Positions 8,059 through 22,561 of a stretch of DNA of 64,000 nucleotides are shown piece after piece. The position numbers and the translations under genes are program-made. The notes under the pieces are model-generated. The model did no database searches, was not told the origin of the DNA, and worked only from the letters and a program-made list of their open reading frames with translations. This DNA is from Gammaproteobacteria bacterium (GTDB taxonomy: Bacteria; Pseudomonadota; Gammaproteobacteria; Chromatiales; Chromatiaceae). The stretch is from contig JANEMA010000003.1 of the NCBI GenBank assembly GCA_024510845.1, positions 1-64,000 on the forward strand, read 5' to 3'. Within the stretch, counting starts at the first letter, position 1; each line of letters opens with the position of its first letter.

Positions 8059-9140
8059 GCGATTTCGTCGCGCGTCTGCTAGCCTGGTTCGATGTGCACG
8101 GCCGTCACGACCTGCCCTGGCAGCGACCGGGCAATCCCTACATGGTATGGGTCTCCGAGATTATGCTGCAACAGACCCAGGTGGCCACGGTGATCCCCTA
8201 TTACCAGCGTTTCATGGTGAGTTTCCCCGACTTGGCCAGCCTTGCCGCGGCATCGGAGGATGCGGTTCTGGCACACTGGTCGGGGTTGGGTTACTACGCG
8301 CGGGCGAGGAATCTGCATCGTGCCGCGCGTCAAGTCGTGGCCGAACACGCAGGTCGCCTGCCTGAAGCCGTCGATGGCTTGCAGTCCCTGCCTGGTATCG
8401 GGCGTTCTACGGCCGGGGCCATTCTGTCGTTGGCACTGGGTCAGCGGCACGCCATTCTCGACGGCAATGTCAAGCGGGTTCTGGCCAGACACCGTGCCGT
8501 CCCTGGCTGGCCGGGGCAGGCAGCTGTGGCACACACACTCTGGGAACTGGCCGAGGCGCACACACCTCATGAACGGGTGGCCGAGTACAACCAGGCGATA
8601 ATGGATCTGGGCGCTACGATTTGCACCCGTGGCCGTCCGGGGTGTGCGTGTTGTCCGCTGGAGGCCGACTGTGTGGCCCGTCGGCTGGGACGTCAGGCTG
8701 ATTTCCCTGGTCGCAGGCCACGTCGCGCTCTGCCACAGCGTGCGGTGCAGATGCTGGTGCTGCGCGACCCCGATGGGAGGATGCTGCTGGAGCGGCGTCC
8801 TGCGGAGGGGATCTGGGGTGGTCTCTGGGGTCTGCCCGAGCTGGCGGCGGATGCCGATTTCCTGGTTTGGTGCCGGGAGCAGGGTCATCGTCCGATCAAA
8901 GCGGTCCGTGTACTGCCGTCACGGCACCACACTTTCAGTCATTTTCAGCTCGAGATCTTGCCGCGTGAAATCCGCCTCGAGAAAGTGGGATGCCGGGTGG
9001 CCGATGGCGATAGACTGCGCTGGTACCATTTCCGTGAGCTGGCGGCGCTGGGGTTGGCAGCGCCGGTTGCCCGCCTGCTGTGCGAGATCGAACAACCAGA
9101 GACAGGGGAAACACCGTGGGTCGAGTTGTCAACTGTGTGA
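8055..9140 (+). CDS. mutY: A/G-specific adenine DNA glycosylase
   Basis: [71 protein letters not shown] (FeS cluster), C-terminal NUDIX-like domain. Confidence 0.97.
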   Translation: MSDFVARLLAWFDVHGRHDLPWQRPGNPYMVWVSEIMLQQTQVATVIPYYQRFMVSFPDLASLAAASEDAVLAHWSGLGYYARARNLHRAARQVVAEHAGRLPEAVDGLQSLPGIGRSTAGAILSLALGQRHAILDGNVKRVLARHRAVPGWPGQAAVAHTLWELAEAHTPHERVAEYNQAIMDLGATICTRGRPGCACCPLEADCVARRLGRQADFPGRRPRRALPQRAVQMLVLRDPDGRMLLERRPAEGIWGGLWGLPELAADADFLVWCREQGHRPIKAVRVLPSRHHTFSHFQLEILPREIRLEKVGCRVADGDRLRWYHFRELAALGLAAPVARLLCEIEQPETGETPWVELSTV

Positions 9141-9382
9141 AACTCAAGCGCGAGGCCGAGGGCCTCGACCGTCAGTCCTACCCGGGCGAGCTGGGCAAGC
9201 GTATCTTCGATAATGTCTCCAAGCCGGCTTGGCAGGAATGGTTGCGGCACCAGACCATGCTGATCAACGAGTACCGCCTCAGCTCCATCGATCCCAAGGC
9301 ACGCCAGTTCCTGGAGGAGCAGATGGAGAAGTACTTCTTCGGCGAGGGTGCCGATACTCCGCCGGATTTTCGTCCGCAATAA
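9116..9382 (+). CDS. yggX: Fe(2+)-trafficking protein YggX
   Basis: GTG start; [55 protein letters not shown]; overlaps the mutY 3' end. Confidence 0.95.
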   Translation: MGRVVNCVKLKREAEGLDRQSYPGELGKRIFDNVSKPAWQEWLRHQTMLINEYRLSSIDPKARQFLEEQMEKYFFGEGADTPPDFRPQ

Positions 9383-9599
9383 CAGACTGCCGGTCCGCAG
9401 GGATCCCAGAAATCCTTGCATTCTGAGTTGGTGGCGATTTCTTCCTCGACGTGATCAGCTTGCGTGACAGCGACAGCTTGGCCGAGGATACACGACTGGA
9501 GCGGAACAAGTGATATGGATTCCGCGATGCTGATCAACTTTGGTATCCGGAGCAGCCGATCGGTCCGCATCTATCTGCGGCAGAAATGAGGCCGGTCTG

Positions 9600-11075
9600 T
9601 CAGGGGGAGCGGTCCAGTTCCAGTTCGTCCCACAATGCGTCGATGCGCGCCTTGACCTCATCGCTCATGCTGATGGGGCGCCCCCACTCGCGCTCGGTCT
9701 CACCCGGCCACTTGGTGGTAGCGTCCAGGCCCATCTTTCCACCCAGGCCAGAAACCGGCGAGGCGAAGTCGAGATAGTCGATGGGGGTGTTTTCCACCAA
9801 TAGGGTATCGCGTACCGGGTCCATGCGCGTGGTCATGGCCCAGATGACATCCTTCCAGTCGCGTACGTCCACGTCGTCGTCGGTGACGATCACGAACTTG
9901 GTGTACATGAATTGGCGCAGGAAGGACCAGACACCGAACATCACCCGCTTGGCATGCCCCGGATACTGCTTCTTCATGCTCACTGCCGCCAGGCGGTAGG
10001 AGCAGCCCTCGGGTGGCAGGTAGAAGTCAGTGATCTCAGGAAATTGTTTCTGCAGCAGGGGCACGAAGACCTCGTTCAGCGCCACCCCGAGGATGGCCGG
10101 TTCGTCGGGTGGCCGACCGGTGTAGGTACTGTGGTAGATGGGGTTTTCTCGGTGGGTGATGCGCGAGAGGGTGAAGACCGGGAATTCATCCACTTCGTTG
10201 TAATAGCCGGTGTGATCGCCAAAGGGGCCTTCGGGGGCAGTGTCGCCGGGGTGGATAACACCCTCGAGCACGAATTCGGCGTGCGCCGGCACCTGGAGGT
10301 CGTTGCCGATGCTTTTGGTCACCTCGGTGCGGCTGCCGCGCAGCAGGCCGGCGAAGGCATATTCCGAGAGGCTGTCGGGCACAGGGGTGACCGCACCGAG
10401 GATGGTGGCGGGGTCGGCGCCCAGGGCCACGCTCACCGGGAAGGGCTTGCCGGGGTAGGCCTGCTGCCAGTCGTGGAAGTCCAGGGCGCCCCCGCGGTGT
10501 GTCAGCCAGCGCATGATCACACGGTTGTGGCCTATCACCTGCATGCGGTAGATGCCCAGGTTCTGGCGCAGTTTGTGCGGCCCACGAGTGACCACCAGGC
10601 CCCAGGTAATGAGTGGTCCGGCATCCTCTGGCCAGCAGGTCTGTACCGGGATGCGTCTCAGGTCCACGTCATCACCTTCCAGAATGCTCTTCTGACAGGG
10701 CGCGCTCTTCACCTGCCTGGGGGCCATGTCCAGCACCTTGCGGAACATCGGCAGCTTGTCCCAGGCGTCTTTCATGCCCTTCGGCGGGTCGGGTTCCTTG
10801 AGTGCCGCGAGCAGGCTGCCGACCTTGCGCAGTGCGCCGACCGACTCTTCGCCCATGCCCAAGGCCACCCGCTCCGGGGTGCCGAACAGGTTAGCCAGCA
10901 CCGGGATCTCGTGGCCCTTGGGGTTCTCGAACAGGATGGCGGGTCCACCTGTGCGCAGCACCCGGTCGCAGATCTCGGTCATCTCCAGATGTGGATCGAC
11001 CTCGGTGGTGATGCGTTGCAGCTGACCACGCCGTTCCAGCTCTGTCATGAAGTCGCGCAGGTCGCGGTATTGCAT
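9600..11075 (-). CDS. ubiD: 4-hydroxy-3-polyprenylbenzoate decarboxylase (UbiD)
   Basis: [38 protein letters not shown]...[11 protein letters not shown]; the ORF track's upstream extension is likely spurious. Confidence 0.95.
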   Translation of the reverse strand: MQYRDLRDFMTELERRGQLQRITTEVDPHLEMTEICDRVLRTGGPAILFENPKGHEIPVLANLFGTPERVALGMGEESVGALRKVGSLLAALKEPDPPKGMKDAWDKLPMFRKVLDMAPRQVKSAPCQKSILEGDDVDLRRIPVQTCWPEDAGPLITWGLVVTRGPHKLRQNLGIYRMQVIGHNRVIMRWLTHRGGALDFHDWQQAYPGKPFPVSVALGADPATILGAVTPVPDSLSEYAFAGLLRGSRTEVTKSIGNDLQVPAHAEFVLEGVIHPGDTAPEGPFGDHTGYYNEVDEFPVFTLSRITHRENPIYHSTYTGRPPDEPAILGVALNEVFVPLLQKQFPEITDFYLPPEGCSYRLAAVSMKKQYPGHAKRVMFGVWSFLRQFMYTKFVIVTDDDVDVRDWKDVIWAMTTRMDPVRDTLLVENTPIDYLDFASPVSGLGGKMGLDATTKWPGETEREWGRPISMSDEVKARIDALWDELELDRSP

Positions 11076-11079
11076 GGTC

Positions 11080-12381
11080 TCAGGCGGCACTGCCGGCAGG
11101 TTCTTCGGTATCGTGCGTGCGAGGTGGCTCGACTGGCTCCTCGAGCACTGGGCGGTTGACCTGTGGCTGGCCGATGTTGGCCGGTAGTGGGATGAGGTGA
11201 AGTTCCTCACCGTGAGTGAGCGCCTTGCGATAGATCTGCAGTGCCTCGGCCTCCTCGCCCATGTGTTCGAGCAGGCGTGCCAGCTCGCGGTAGGCGTCGA
11301 TGGGGCCGTTGTGTGCCACGCTGGCCTCGAGATAAGCGCGTGCCTTTCCCCAGAGTTGGGCACGCATGCTCAGCCGACTCAAGGTGAGCAGCAGTACCGG
11401 GTCGTCCGGGTGGTCCTTGAGGAATTTCTCCAGGCGCGCGAGCTGCCGACCGGGCTTCGGGCAGTCGAGCAGGCCGTAGATCTCGACCAGGTGCGGGTCC
11501 CAGCTCAGCTTGAGCGCTTCGCGCAACAGGCGTTCGGCCTCTTCGTCACGACCGCGCTCCTGCAGGTGACCGGCATAGTCGCCGGCTAGGCGGGGTTCGT
11601 TGCGGATCGTTTTGGGCACCGTGGTCCAGGAGCGGTCGAGGTCTTTTGGATCCTTGCTCAGAAAGGCGTTCTCCAGCAGTTTGCGATGGGTTTTGATCTC
11701 GAGTGCTCGCAGCTCCCTGGCAGGTATCACTTTTCTACGCTGTAATTCGGGGATCAGCTCGAGCAGGTGTTCCCAGTCGCCCAGTTGTTCGTAGAGGCGG
11801 TGTAGCAGGCGTAACACGTAAGTATGACACGGCGCCATCTGGCGCAGGCGACGCAGGGTGGCCAGCGCCTGTTCGAGTTGCTGGTCGGCCAGTTGCAGTT
11901 CGGCCTGGGTGAGGCTGACAGCCACGTCCGCCGAAGGCATGTGTTCGTGGGCACGGCGGATATAGGCGTCGCGGCGATCGTGTGCGCCCTGCAGCTGGGC
12001 GGCGCGAGCGGCAGCCAGGTAGTTGAGCAGCGGGGTCTCGGATCGGTCGGCATAGCGCACCAGGCGGCGCTCTGCAGCACGCCAGTTGCCCTCGGACATC
12101 TCCAGCAGACCGCGGGTCATGGCCTCCCGAGCCTTGTGCATGCCGCGCTGCTGCTTCCAGGTGCGCAGGTCACGCGGCAGGCGGCGGGTGCGCACTGCCA
12201 GGCGGATCAGGAAGTACAGGCCACCGAATAGGAGCACGATCAGCAGTACCAGCAGGGCCAGGCTCATCTCGATGGTCCAGTGGCCGACCGAGATCAGTAC
12301 ATGGCCGCTGTCGTGGCTGACCACCACACCGACCGCGGCACCGGCCAGCATCACCAGCCAGAACTTGAGCAGGCGGCTCAT
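11080..12381 (-). CDS. hemY: HemY-type TPR membrane protein of the heme cluster
   Basis: Two N-terminal TM segments, TPR-like repeats, adjacent to hemX-hemD-hemC. Confidence 0.9.
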   Translation of the reverse strand: MSRLLKFWLVMLAGAAVGVVVSHDSGHVLISVGHWTIEMSLALLVLLIVLLFGGLYFLIRLAVRTRRLPRDLRTWKQQRGMHKAREAMTRGLLEMSEGNWRAAERRLVRYADRSETPLLNYLAAARAAQLQGAHDRRDAYIRRAHEHMPSADVAVSLTQAELQLADQQLEQALATLRRLRQMAPCHTYVLRLLHRLYEQLGDWEHLLELIPELQRRKVIPARELRALEIKTHRKLLENAFLSKDPKDLDRSWTTVPKTIRNEPRLAGDYAGHLQERGRDEEAERLLREALKLSWDPHLVEIYGLLDCPKPGRQLARLEKFLKDHPDDPVLLLTLSRLSMRAQLWGKARAYLEASVAHNGPIDAYRELARLLEHMGEEAEALQIYRKALTHGEELHLIPLPANIGQPQVNRPVLEEPVEPPRTHDTEEPAGSAA

Positions 12382-13649
12382 GGCCTGCGCTCCGTGGCCG
12401 GTGTTTCGGGCGCGATCGGCCGGCCGAGATCGGTGAGCAGCTTGAGGCGGGCGCGCAGCGCCGCCAGCGAGGCACTGATCTCGGGCAGCGGCGGGCGGAT
12501 CTTCACCCGGTCGAGTTCGCGCACCGCGTCACGCAGGGCGCGGGTGTGCTCGTCGTTCGGATCGAAATAGCTGCTCAGCCAGCGTGTCACGGTATTCAGG
12601 TTGTCGTGGTAGAGCCGTTCGTCACTCCGTACGGCTGCCAGGCGAGCGGCCTCGAGGCGCAGGCGCAGGTTTTCGTACAGAAAGTATTGCTGCTCTGGCG
12701 GGAGCATGGCCAGTACTGGCTGGTCGTTGCGGCGGATGCGCACCGCCTGCTTGAAACCAATCCAGAGGTCGTCGATCAGGGTCTGCCATGTGCGTTGTTC
12801 GCGTGGGGCGCCTGTGGTCTCTGTCCCGGAAGGCTTGCGCGGTTCCCCGTCCCGAGTGACGTGTGCCAAGCGTAGTCGGGGGACCTTCTCAGTCAGTGCC
12901 GCCAGGCGAGCCGAGATACCGTCGATGTCGGCTTGTTCGACGGTGTCGAACGTGGCGATGTCATGCGCAATCTGTTCGCGCACCGGGTTCCAGCCCGGAT
13001 CTCCGGTATCGCGCAGGCGCTGGTCGGCCAACTGCAGAGCGGCGCGCGCGGTACGGGTGTCGCGTGCCAGGTTGAGGCGTTCGTTGGCCAGGTGCAGCAG
13101 GTACTCGGCTTCGGCGACCATCCACTGGGTGCCGGAGGCGCCCACTCGCTTGTGCACGTCGGCCACTGCGGCGCGCAGCTCGGCCTCGCGCTGTTGCATC
13201 TGTTCACGTTCACTGTCGAGGTGCCGGTTCTGTTCGGTGAACTGTTGCCGGGCCTCGGTGATGTGCTGTTCCTGGGCCTCTAGCTTGCGCTGCTGGGCAG
13301 TCAGGCGCTTGGCTTGCTCGGCGACCGCGCGCCGTGCCTCGGTGAGCCGCTGTTCCAGTGCGCGCTGCTGGGCCAGGGTCTGCTCCACGCTGCGGTTCAG
13401 GCGCTCCAGGTCGTCTGCCGCCTGGCGGGTGTGGCGATAGGCGAAACCGATGGCAGCGATCGCCAGTACCAGTGACAGGCCGGCCACGATCAGAGGCAGG
13501 GCCTGACCATTGCGTTTCGCCGGGGCGGTATCTGGCGTCTCGCCGCCGCTCTGACCGTCGGCGGTCACGCTCTCCGCCGGTTCGGGCTCGGGGGTGACGT
13601 CGATCACCACCCCGGGTTTTTCTTCCTTGTCGTCGATCATGGCCTGCAT
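12378..13649 (-). CDS. hemX: HemX-family protein (uroporphyrinogen-III C-methyltransferase-like annotation)
   Basis: N-terminal TM, long coiled coil (QQRALEQRLTEARRAVAEQAKRLTAQQRKLEAQ), C-terminal HemX domain; start set at MQAMIDDKEEK. Confidence 0.9.
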   Translation of the reverse strand: MQAMIDDKEEKPGVVIDVTPEPEPAESVTADGQSGGETPDTAPAKRNGQALPLIVAGLSLVLAIAAIGFAYRHTRQAADDLERLNRSVEQTLAQQRALEQRLTEARRAVAEQAKRLTAQQRKLEAQEQHITEARQQFTEQNRHLDSEREQMQQREAELRAAVADVHKRVGASGTQWMVAEAEYLLHLANERLNLARDTRTARAALQLADQRLRDTGDPGWNPVREQIAHDIATFDTVEQADIDGISARLAALTEKVPRLRLAHVTRDGEPRKPSGTETTGAPREQRTWQTLIDDLWIGFKQAVRIRRNDQPVLAMLPPEQQYFLYENLRLRLEAARLAAVRSDERLYHDNLNTVTRWLSSYFDPNDEHTRALRDAVRELDRVKIRPPLPEISASLAALRARLKLLTDLGRPIAPETPATERRP

Positions 13650-13717
13650 AGTGAATGGAAAGTGGTTTTGCCGAAGCCTAACAAACCCGGTCAACGGCGT
13701 CTTGTCGTCGCCAGGCG

Positions 13718-14485
13718 TCAGGCCAGTTGGCACAGCGCGGCGAGCATGTCGGCATCCATTGCCGAGCGTGCCACGATCACCCGCTCGCAGTCGCGCACGG
13801 CGGCGTGTTCGGCCACCCGTCGGCCGGATGCCACCAGCGGGGTGCGGTGCAGCAGGGGCGTGCCCTCCTCGCCGAGCAGGGTGAACAGGTTGTCGAGGAT
13901 CTGCACGCTGGTCACGGTCACCGCATCGATCAGGCTGTCCCAGTTGCGAATCAGGTTGGCCGGGTTACGTTGCGGGATGCGCCGGCGATAGGCCTCGACG
14001 TATTCCACATGCGCACCACGCACCTCGAGGGTCTCTCGCAGCAGCTCACGCCCGCCGTCGCCGCGCACGATGAAGATGCGCCAGCCGGCGACATCCTGCA
14101 GCGAGGGCAGGGCCAGCAGGCCTTCGCTGTCGAAGCGCGATTCGGGTACCGCGGTGGGATCGAGGCCGACGGCCTCGAGGGCGCGCGCGGTGGCGCGGCC
14201 GACGGCGGCGACGCGCAGGTCCAGCGGGATGTGGTCGGGCATCTGCGGAAAGGCGCAGCGCACCGCGTTGGCGCTGACGAAGACCAGCAGGTCCACGTGC
14301 GCCAGGTCGGCGAGCTGGCGGCGCACCGCGTGCTTGTCGGCGGGGCCCAGGATTTCGAGCACGGGAAAGGTCACCGGACGCCCGCGAGCTGCGGCCACCT
14401 GTTCGGCGAACTCGGTGGCCTGTTCGGCAGGGCGGGTGACCAGTACGCTCAGTCCGCCCAGGTCGCAGGGGGCAGTGTCACTCAT
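13718..14485 (-). CDS. hemD: Uroporphyrinogen-III synthase
   Basis: [21 protein letters not shown]...[12 protein letters not shown]...[15 protein letters not shown]; 4-bp overlap with hemC. Confidence 0.93.
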   Translation of the reverse strand: MSDTAPCDLGGLSVLVTRPAEQATEFAEQVAAARGRPVTFPVLEILGPADKHAVRRQLADLAHVDLLVFVSANAVRCAFPQMPDHIPLDLRVAAVGRATARALEAVGLDPTAVPESRFDSEGLLALPSLQDVAGWRIFIVRGDGGRELLRETLEVRGAHVEYVEAYRRRIPQRNPANLIRNWDSLIDAVTVTSVQILDNLFTLLGEEGTPLLHRTPLVASGRRVAEHAAVRDCERVIVARSAMDADMLAALCQLA

Positions 14486-15411
14486 GCCTGGTCGTAGAGG
14501 GCCTGCAGGATCTCGCGCGCGCCGCGTGCCAGCAGTTCCTCGGCCAGCGCCACGCCCAGCGCTTCGGCCTGCTCGCGCGGGCCGTGGATCTCGCCGCGGA
14601 TGATCTCACTGCCGTCGACTTTGCCCACCAGGCCACGCAGCCAGAGCTGGTCGCCCTTGAGCACCGCGTGGCCGCCGATGGGTACCTGGCAGCCGCCCTC
14701 GAGGCGCGCGTTGAAAGCCCGCTCGGCGTGCACCCGGTCGGTGGTGTCGGTGTGGTGCAGGGGGGCAATCAGGGCATTGACCCGTGCATCGTCGCTGCGG
14801 CACTCGATGCCCACCGCGCCCTGGCCGATGGCCGGCAGGCTGTCGGCCGGGTCGAGGGTGGTGCGGATGCGCTCGCCGAAGCCCAGGCGGATCAAGCCGG
14901 CGGCGGCGAGGATCACTGCGTTGTACTCACCTTCGTCTAGCTTGCGCAGGCGGGTATTGACGTTGCCGCGCAGGGGTTTGATCTGCAGGTCGGGGCGGCG
15001 GTCGGTGAGCTGGCACTGGCGGCGCAGGCTGGAGGTACCCACAACCGAGCCTTCGGGTAGTTCGTCGAGGCGGGCGTAGTGATTGCTCACGAAGGCATCA
15101 CGTGGATCCTCGCGCTGCATGATCACCGGCAGGTGCAAGCCCTGCGGCAGTTCCACCGGCACGTCCTTCATGGAATGAACGGCGATATCGGCATCACCGG
15201 CCAACATTCGCGCCTCCAGTTCCTTGACGAACAGCCCCTTGCCGCCGATCTTGGCCAGCGGAGTGTCGAGGAGCTTGTCGCCCTGGGTGCTCATGCCCAA
15301 GATCTCGATGTGCAGGTCGGGGTGTGCGGTACGCAGGGCGTCGGCGACATGTTCGGCCTGCCACAGGGCGAGTGGTGACTTTCGGGTGGCGATACGAATG
15401 GTTTCGGTCAT
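14482..15411 (-). CDS. hemC: Hydroxymethylbilane synthase
   Basis: [22 protein letters not shown]...[11 protein letters not shown]...RRQCQL...[13 protein letters not shown]. Confidence 0.97.
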   Translation of the reverse strand: MTETIRIATRKSPLALWQAEHVADALRTAHPDLHIEILGMSTQGDKLLDTPLAKIGGKGLFVKELEARMLAGDADIAVHSMKDVPVELPQGLHLPVIMQREDPRDAFVSNHYARLDELPEGSVVGTSSLRRQCQLTDRRPDLQIKPLRGNVNTRLRKLDEGEYNAVILAAAGLIRLGFGERIRTTLDPADSLPAIGQGAVGIECRSDDARVNALIAPLHHTDTTDRVHAERAFNARLEGGCQVPIGGHAVLKGDQLWLRGLVGKVDGSEIIRGEIHGPREQAEALGVALAEELLARGAREILQALYDQA

Positions 15412-15692
15412 GGTGCTTGCAACAGTAACGACAGATACCCGGTCGAATGTCGACTAGATGCTGCCATCCTACATGGTTCGGAGTGCTCAGGACAAAGCCA
15501 ATGATTTTCGGACAGGGTCGGGCCGAGGTGGATCACGCCGGAGATTGGGTCGGCTTGCCGTGCTCGTCGAATCTGGCAGCCAGCTGTCATGGATCCGGCG
15601 CTGTGTGAAGAAACCCGTTCCGCCGGCGAGATCGCGTTTCATGGTCTGTTCGCAGGTCCTCTATAATCTGTGTCTCCGAACGGAAAAAACCG

Positions 15693-16155
15693 ATGAATCC
15701 CACAATCCGATGGCTGAGCCCCTTGCTACTGACGTTGGCTGCCCGGGTCGCATCCTCGTCCTTGCATCGAGTACGTATTGCTGTCGATGTCGGCGATGTC
15801 TACCGGACCCTCTACCGCGAGTTGGAGGCATGCCGCCTGTTCGTGGTCTTCGAGGCGGACATCGGTGGCACCCTCGCGGGTATGGCAGAACGCCTGGGCG
15901 AGGACTACAATCACAACGGCTTGAGTACCTATGCAGCTTGGTGGCGTGCAATGCTTGGTATGCCAACCAAGTGAGCAATCTCGTACCGACATGTTGGCGT
16001 TGTGTCCCTGCGCCTGTCGGTCATCCACAAGAATGGGACCATCATCATCGGTTTTTCGCGGCCGGGCGTCCATGCCCAAGGCAGTGCGGCGCTGCCTGTG
16101 ATCCTCGAGATCGAGGGCAGGGTGATCGAGGCCATGGCAGCGACGGTTCAGGACC
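15693..16155 (+). pseudogene. Frameshifted DUF302-like secreted protein gene
   Basis: YRTLYRELEACRLFVVFEADIGGTLAGMAERLGEDYNHNGL (frame A), ACNAWYANQVSNLVPTCW (frame B), LSVIHKNGTIIIGFSRPGVHAQGSAALPVILEIEGRVIEAMAATV (frame C): consecutive parts of a DUF302-type domain. Confidence 0.55.
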
Positions 16156-16192
16156 TTCGTGCACTGAGATTCGGCAGAAACAGGCAAGTCGC

Positions 16193-16543
16193 ATGTTACA
16201 TGGAGATATCTTCGAGACCGACCAGGCCAATTTCGACCAGACCGTGTTGCAGGCCAGCCATGAAGGGCCCGTGTTGGTGGATTTCTGGGCCGACTGGTGC
16301 GCGCCCTGCCACGCCCTGACTCCGCACATCGGCCGGGTGGTCGCGGATCTCGATGGCGAGGTGCGCCTGGCCAAGGTCGAGGTGGACGAAGGCGACAACA
16401 TGAAGCTGGCGGGGCGTTATCGCCTGCGCGGCTTTCCCACCGTGATCCTGTTCCGTAACGGCGAGGAGGCCGCCCGCTTCAGCGGCACCCGCCCCGCCAA
16501 CTGGATCCACGACTGGCTGGATCAGTATTTGCAACCTGCCTGA
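16193..16543 (+). CDS. Thioredoxin-family protein
   Basis: MLHGDIFETDQANFDQTVLQASHEGPVLVDFWADWCAPCHALTPHIGRV...KLAGRYRLRGFPTVILFRNGEE; WCAPC active site. Confidence 0.88.
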   Translation: MLHGDIFETDQANFDQTVLQASHEGPVLVDFWADWCAPCHALTPHIGRVVADLDGEVRLAKVEVDEGDNMKLAGRYRLRGFPTVILFRNGEEAARFSGTRPANWIHDWLDQYLQPA

Positions 16544-16928
16544 TCGCGAGGACCCTGTTCCTTTAACAGTGGTGGCCAGGCTCTGGCGCCGGGTAACAGA
16601 AGGTTTCTGTTTGCTCTACGATTTTCCTCCGGCGTTTGCCAAGATCGATTTCCCGGTCGGACTGCTCCCCGTTCTGGCCAGCCTGTTTCGTCAACCCGGT
16701 CTGTCTGGCAGTCGAAGAAGGGATGGGCCGTTTTGTTTCCGAACCGTCGGCTGGTGTCCGATCAGGTGATCGAGGCGGTGCTGTTCTGGGGCCCGACGTG
16801 GGTGGCTTTTTTGAGCGAAGAGTTGTCCGGGTATGCCGACTGGGCCGAGGTGATCGACAGGCTGAATCTGTTGCTGTACGACCAGTGGATGCGTCGAGAA
16901 GGCCCTGGTACATCCCGGGAACCAAGGC

Positions 16929-17867
<939 letters not shown>

Positions 17868-18422
17868 TCAGCTGGCGCGCAGCACCTCGCCGCTGCGCGC
17901 GTCATGGATGGGGGTGGGGTGTTGCAGGCCGCTTGACCGACCATGCAGCAGCAGGTCGGTGCCGGGACAGCGCCTGCGTACCTGCAGGGTGCTGCGTGCC
18001 GGCGGCAACCCGGTGCGGTTGGCACTGGTGGAGACCAGGGCGCTGCCGACCGTGCGGCACAGGGTGGCGAGCAGCGGGTGGCTGGTGACCCGGCAGGCCA
18101 CGCGGTCCCTGCCCCCGGAGAGCCAGTCGGGCAGGGCCTCGCGCGCGGGCAGCAGCCAGGTGTGCGGGCCTGGCCAGGTAGCCCGCACCACGGCGCAGAC
18201 CGGGTCCTCAATGCGTGCGAAGGGGGCGAGCTGGGCGATATCGGCAGCGACCAGGATCAGGCCCTTGTGCACCGGGCGCTGCTTGATCGCCAGCAGGCGG
18301 GCGACCGCGCGCGGGTTCAGCGGGTCGCAGCTCAGGCCCCAGACTGCCTCGGTGGGCAGGGCAACCACGCCGCCCTGGCGGATCAGCCGCGCGGCCCGGT
18401 GCAGGCGGAAGGTCGAGGTCAC
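17868..18422 (-). CDS. tsaC: Threonylcarbamoyl-AMP synthase (Sua5/YciO/YrdC)
   Basis: GVVALPTEAVWGLSCDPLNPRAVARLLAIKQRPVHKGLILVA...STSANRTGLPPA. Confidence 0.92.
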   Translation of the reverse strand: MTSTFRLHRAARLIRQGGVVALPTEAVWGLSCDPLNPRAVARLLAIKQRPVHKGLILVAADIAQLAPFARIEDPVCAVVRATWPGPHTWLLPAREALPDWLSGGRDRVACRVTSHPLLATLCRTVGSALVSTSANRTGLPPARSTLQVRRRCPGTDLLLHGRSSGLQHPTPIHDARSGEVLRAS

Positions 18423-18425
18423 GCC

Positions 18426-20735
<2,310 letters not shown>

Positions 20736-20849
20736 GGGATTTGGTCTGTTCTCCAGGAAGGGCGAGGAGCGCCCGGCGGTTTCTTGATTTTTACCGAATA
20801 TCTCCCGCGGCGAGCGGGCGTCAAGTCGGCAGTGATGCGGGAGGGTCCG

Positions 20850-21332
20850 TCAATGCAGGTGAGGTGGCTCGCCGTTGTAGACCAGTTCCTCCATCAGGGC
20901 GAAGGCATTCTCCTGCCCCGGCTGGTTGAGTAGCACCAGCAGCACCACCCATTTTACGTCTTCGGGTGTGAGTTCTTCGGTCTCGATGGCCATGCAGCGT
21001 TCGATCACCAGTTCACGGCTCATTGGATCGAGGATGCCGCTTTGTTCCAGGCTGAGCAGCAGGCCCTGGATCTCGAGGTCCATCTTCTGCTGCTCCTTGG
21101 GATTGAAGATGCGCATGCTGCGGCCGGGGCGGACAGCGCCGTATTCGACCAAGCTTCCCTGGCGCCAGGCCAGTTCGTCCAGCCAGTTGAAAGCCTTGCG
21201 CACCTCGCCCTGCTGGAAGCCTGCCTGCAGCAGTTCTTCCTCGAGGAGGATCTGATCCACGGGCACGGACTCTTCGCTGTCCATGTAGTTCTCATAGATG
21301 TAGATGAGGACGTCGATGAGGTTTTCAGTCAC
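20850..21332 (-). CDS. smg: Smg family protein (DUF494)
   Basis: GTG start: VTENLIDVLIYIYENYMDSEESVPVDQILLEEELLQAGFQQGEVRKAFNWLDELA; between topA and dprA. Confidence 0.9.
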   Translation of the reverse strand: MTENLIDVLIYIYENYMDSEESVPVDQILLEEELLQAGFQQGEVRKAFNWLDELAWRQGSLVEYGAVRPGRSMRIFNPKEQQKMDLEIQGLLLSLEQSGILDPMSRELVIERCMAIETEELTPEDVKWVVLLVLLNQPGQENAFALMEELVYNGEPPHLH

Positions 21333-21402
21333 GGCAGTCTTCCTGGACAGGGAGGGTGCGGGCAGGATCCCGGTGGATGGCCGGTCGAGGCGGGATACGG
21401 GT

Positions 21403-22530
21403 TCACGATAGTGATTTTCCCAGTCGAGTGAACAATCCACCTGGTCCGGATGATACATGACCCTGCAATTCCAGCAACAGCAGCATGGAGGAGATTTCCG
21501 CGGCGGAAAAGCGGCTGTTGGCCACCAGCCAGTCGCTGCTGACCGGGTCGAAGTCCATCAGTTCGAGCAGTTCGGCGTGATCGGGATCGGGAGCTGCCGT
21601 TTCGGCTGGCGGTTCCTTGGCCGGGCGTGTGGCAAGCGGGTCGAACAGGAGCAGCGAGAGCAGTTCCTCGATGACGTGTTCGCCGGTCTCGACCAGCTTG
21701 GCTCCCTCGCGGATGATGGCGTGGCAGCCGCGCGCCTGAGGGTTGTGGATGGAGCCGGGGATGGCGAATACCTCGCGTCCCAGTTCGGCGGCAAGGCGCG
21801 CGGTGATTAGCGAACCGCTCTTCAGGGCAGCCTCGACTACCAGCGTTCCGAGTGTCAATCCGGCGATGATGCGGTTGCGCCGTGGAAAGTTACCGGGCAG
21901 CGGGGGTGTGCCAGGCGGAAACTCACTCACCAGCAGTCCTTGTTCCGCGATGCGATGGGCCAGTTCGCGGTGTTGCGCGGGGAAGACCCGATCCAGTCCA
22001 GTGCCGAGTACCGCCAGGGTGTGGCCACTGTCCAGTGCGCCCTCGTGGGCGGCGCCGTCGATGCCGGAGGCCAGACCGCTGGTGATGAGAAAGCCTTCGC
22101 CGGCCAAGTGGTGGGCGAAGGCGCGGGCGTTGTTCAGCCCGCCGCGGCTGGCGTGGCGGCTGCCGACGATGGCGATCTGTTGTCTTCCCAGCAGTCGGGT
22201 ATCGCCGCGCAGGAACAGCAGGATCGGTGGGTCGGGCAGCTCGCGCAGTAGCTCAGGGTAATCCGGGTCGGTGCAGGGCAGGGCCAGGTTGCCGCTCTCG
22301 TGCAACCAGTCGAGGTCGCGTCTGGCGCGCTTCCGGTCGGTCTCACCCAGAGCCTTGCGGATCTTCTCCGGGGTGTCGGGTGGCGGGGCGTCCAGCAGGG
22401 CTGCGGGATCGGGGCAGCGTTGCAGAAGCGGCCACAGGCCGCGCGGTCCCACGCCGGGGGCGTGCAGCAGGGTGAGCCAGGCCAGCAGTGCCTCTTCGGA
22501 GGGTTTCACGGTATTCATGTCGTGGATCAT
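21403..22530 (-). CDS. dprA: DNA-processing protein DprA
   Basis: IAIVGSRHASRGGLNNARAFAHHLAGEGFLITSGLASGIDGAAHEGAL...EFPPGTPPLPGNFPRRNRIIAGLTLGTLVVEAALKSGSLITARLAAELGREVFAIPGSI. Confidence 0.96.
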   Translation of the reverse strand: MIHDMNTVKPSEEALLAWLTLLHAPGVGPRGLWPLLQRCPDPAALLDAPPPDTPEKIRKALGETDRKRARRDLDWLHESGNLALPCTDPDYPELLRELPDPPILLFLRGDTRLLGRQQIAIVGSRHASRGGLNNARAFAHHLAGEGFLITSGLASGIDGAAHEGALDSGHTLAVLGTGLDRVFPAQHRELAHRIAEQGLLVSEFPPGTPPLPGNFPRRNRIIAGLTLGTLVVEAALKSGSLITARLAAELGREVFAIPGSIHNPQARGCHAIIREGAKLVETGEHVIEELLSLLLFDPLATRPAKEPPAETAAPDPDHAELLELMDFDPVSSDWLVANSRFSAAEISSMLLLLELQGHVSSGPGGLFTRLGKSLS

Positions 22531-22561
22531 ACCGGGTTGCGAGGTCTGCTCTACCGGGGCC

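Noticed and set aside
9600-11363. Full 587-aa ORF as ubiD
   Set aside because: The N-terminal ~96 aa have no UbiD character and overlap hemY; the real start is at 11075 (MQYRDLRDF).
11080-15411. hemY/hemX/hemD/hemC cluster as a novel arrangement
   Set aside because: This is the common gammaproteobacterial arrangement; only the adjoining ubiD is less usual and not strongly so.
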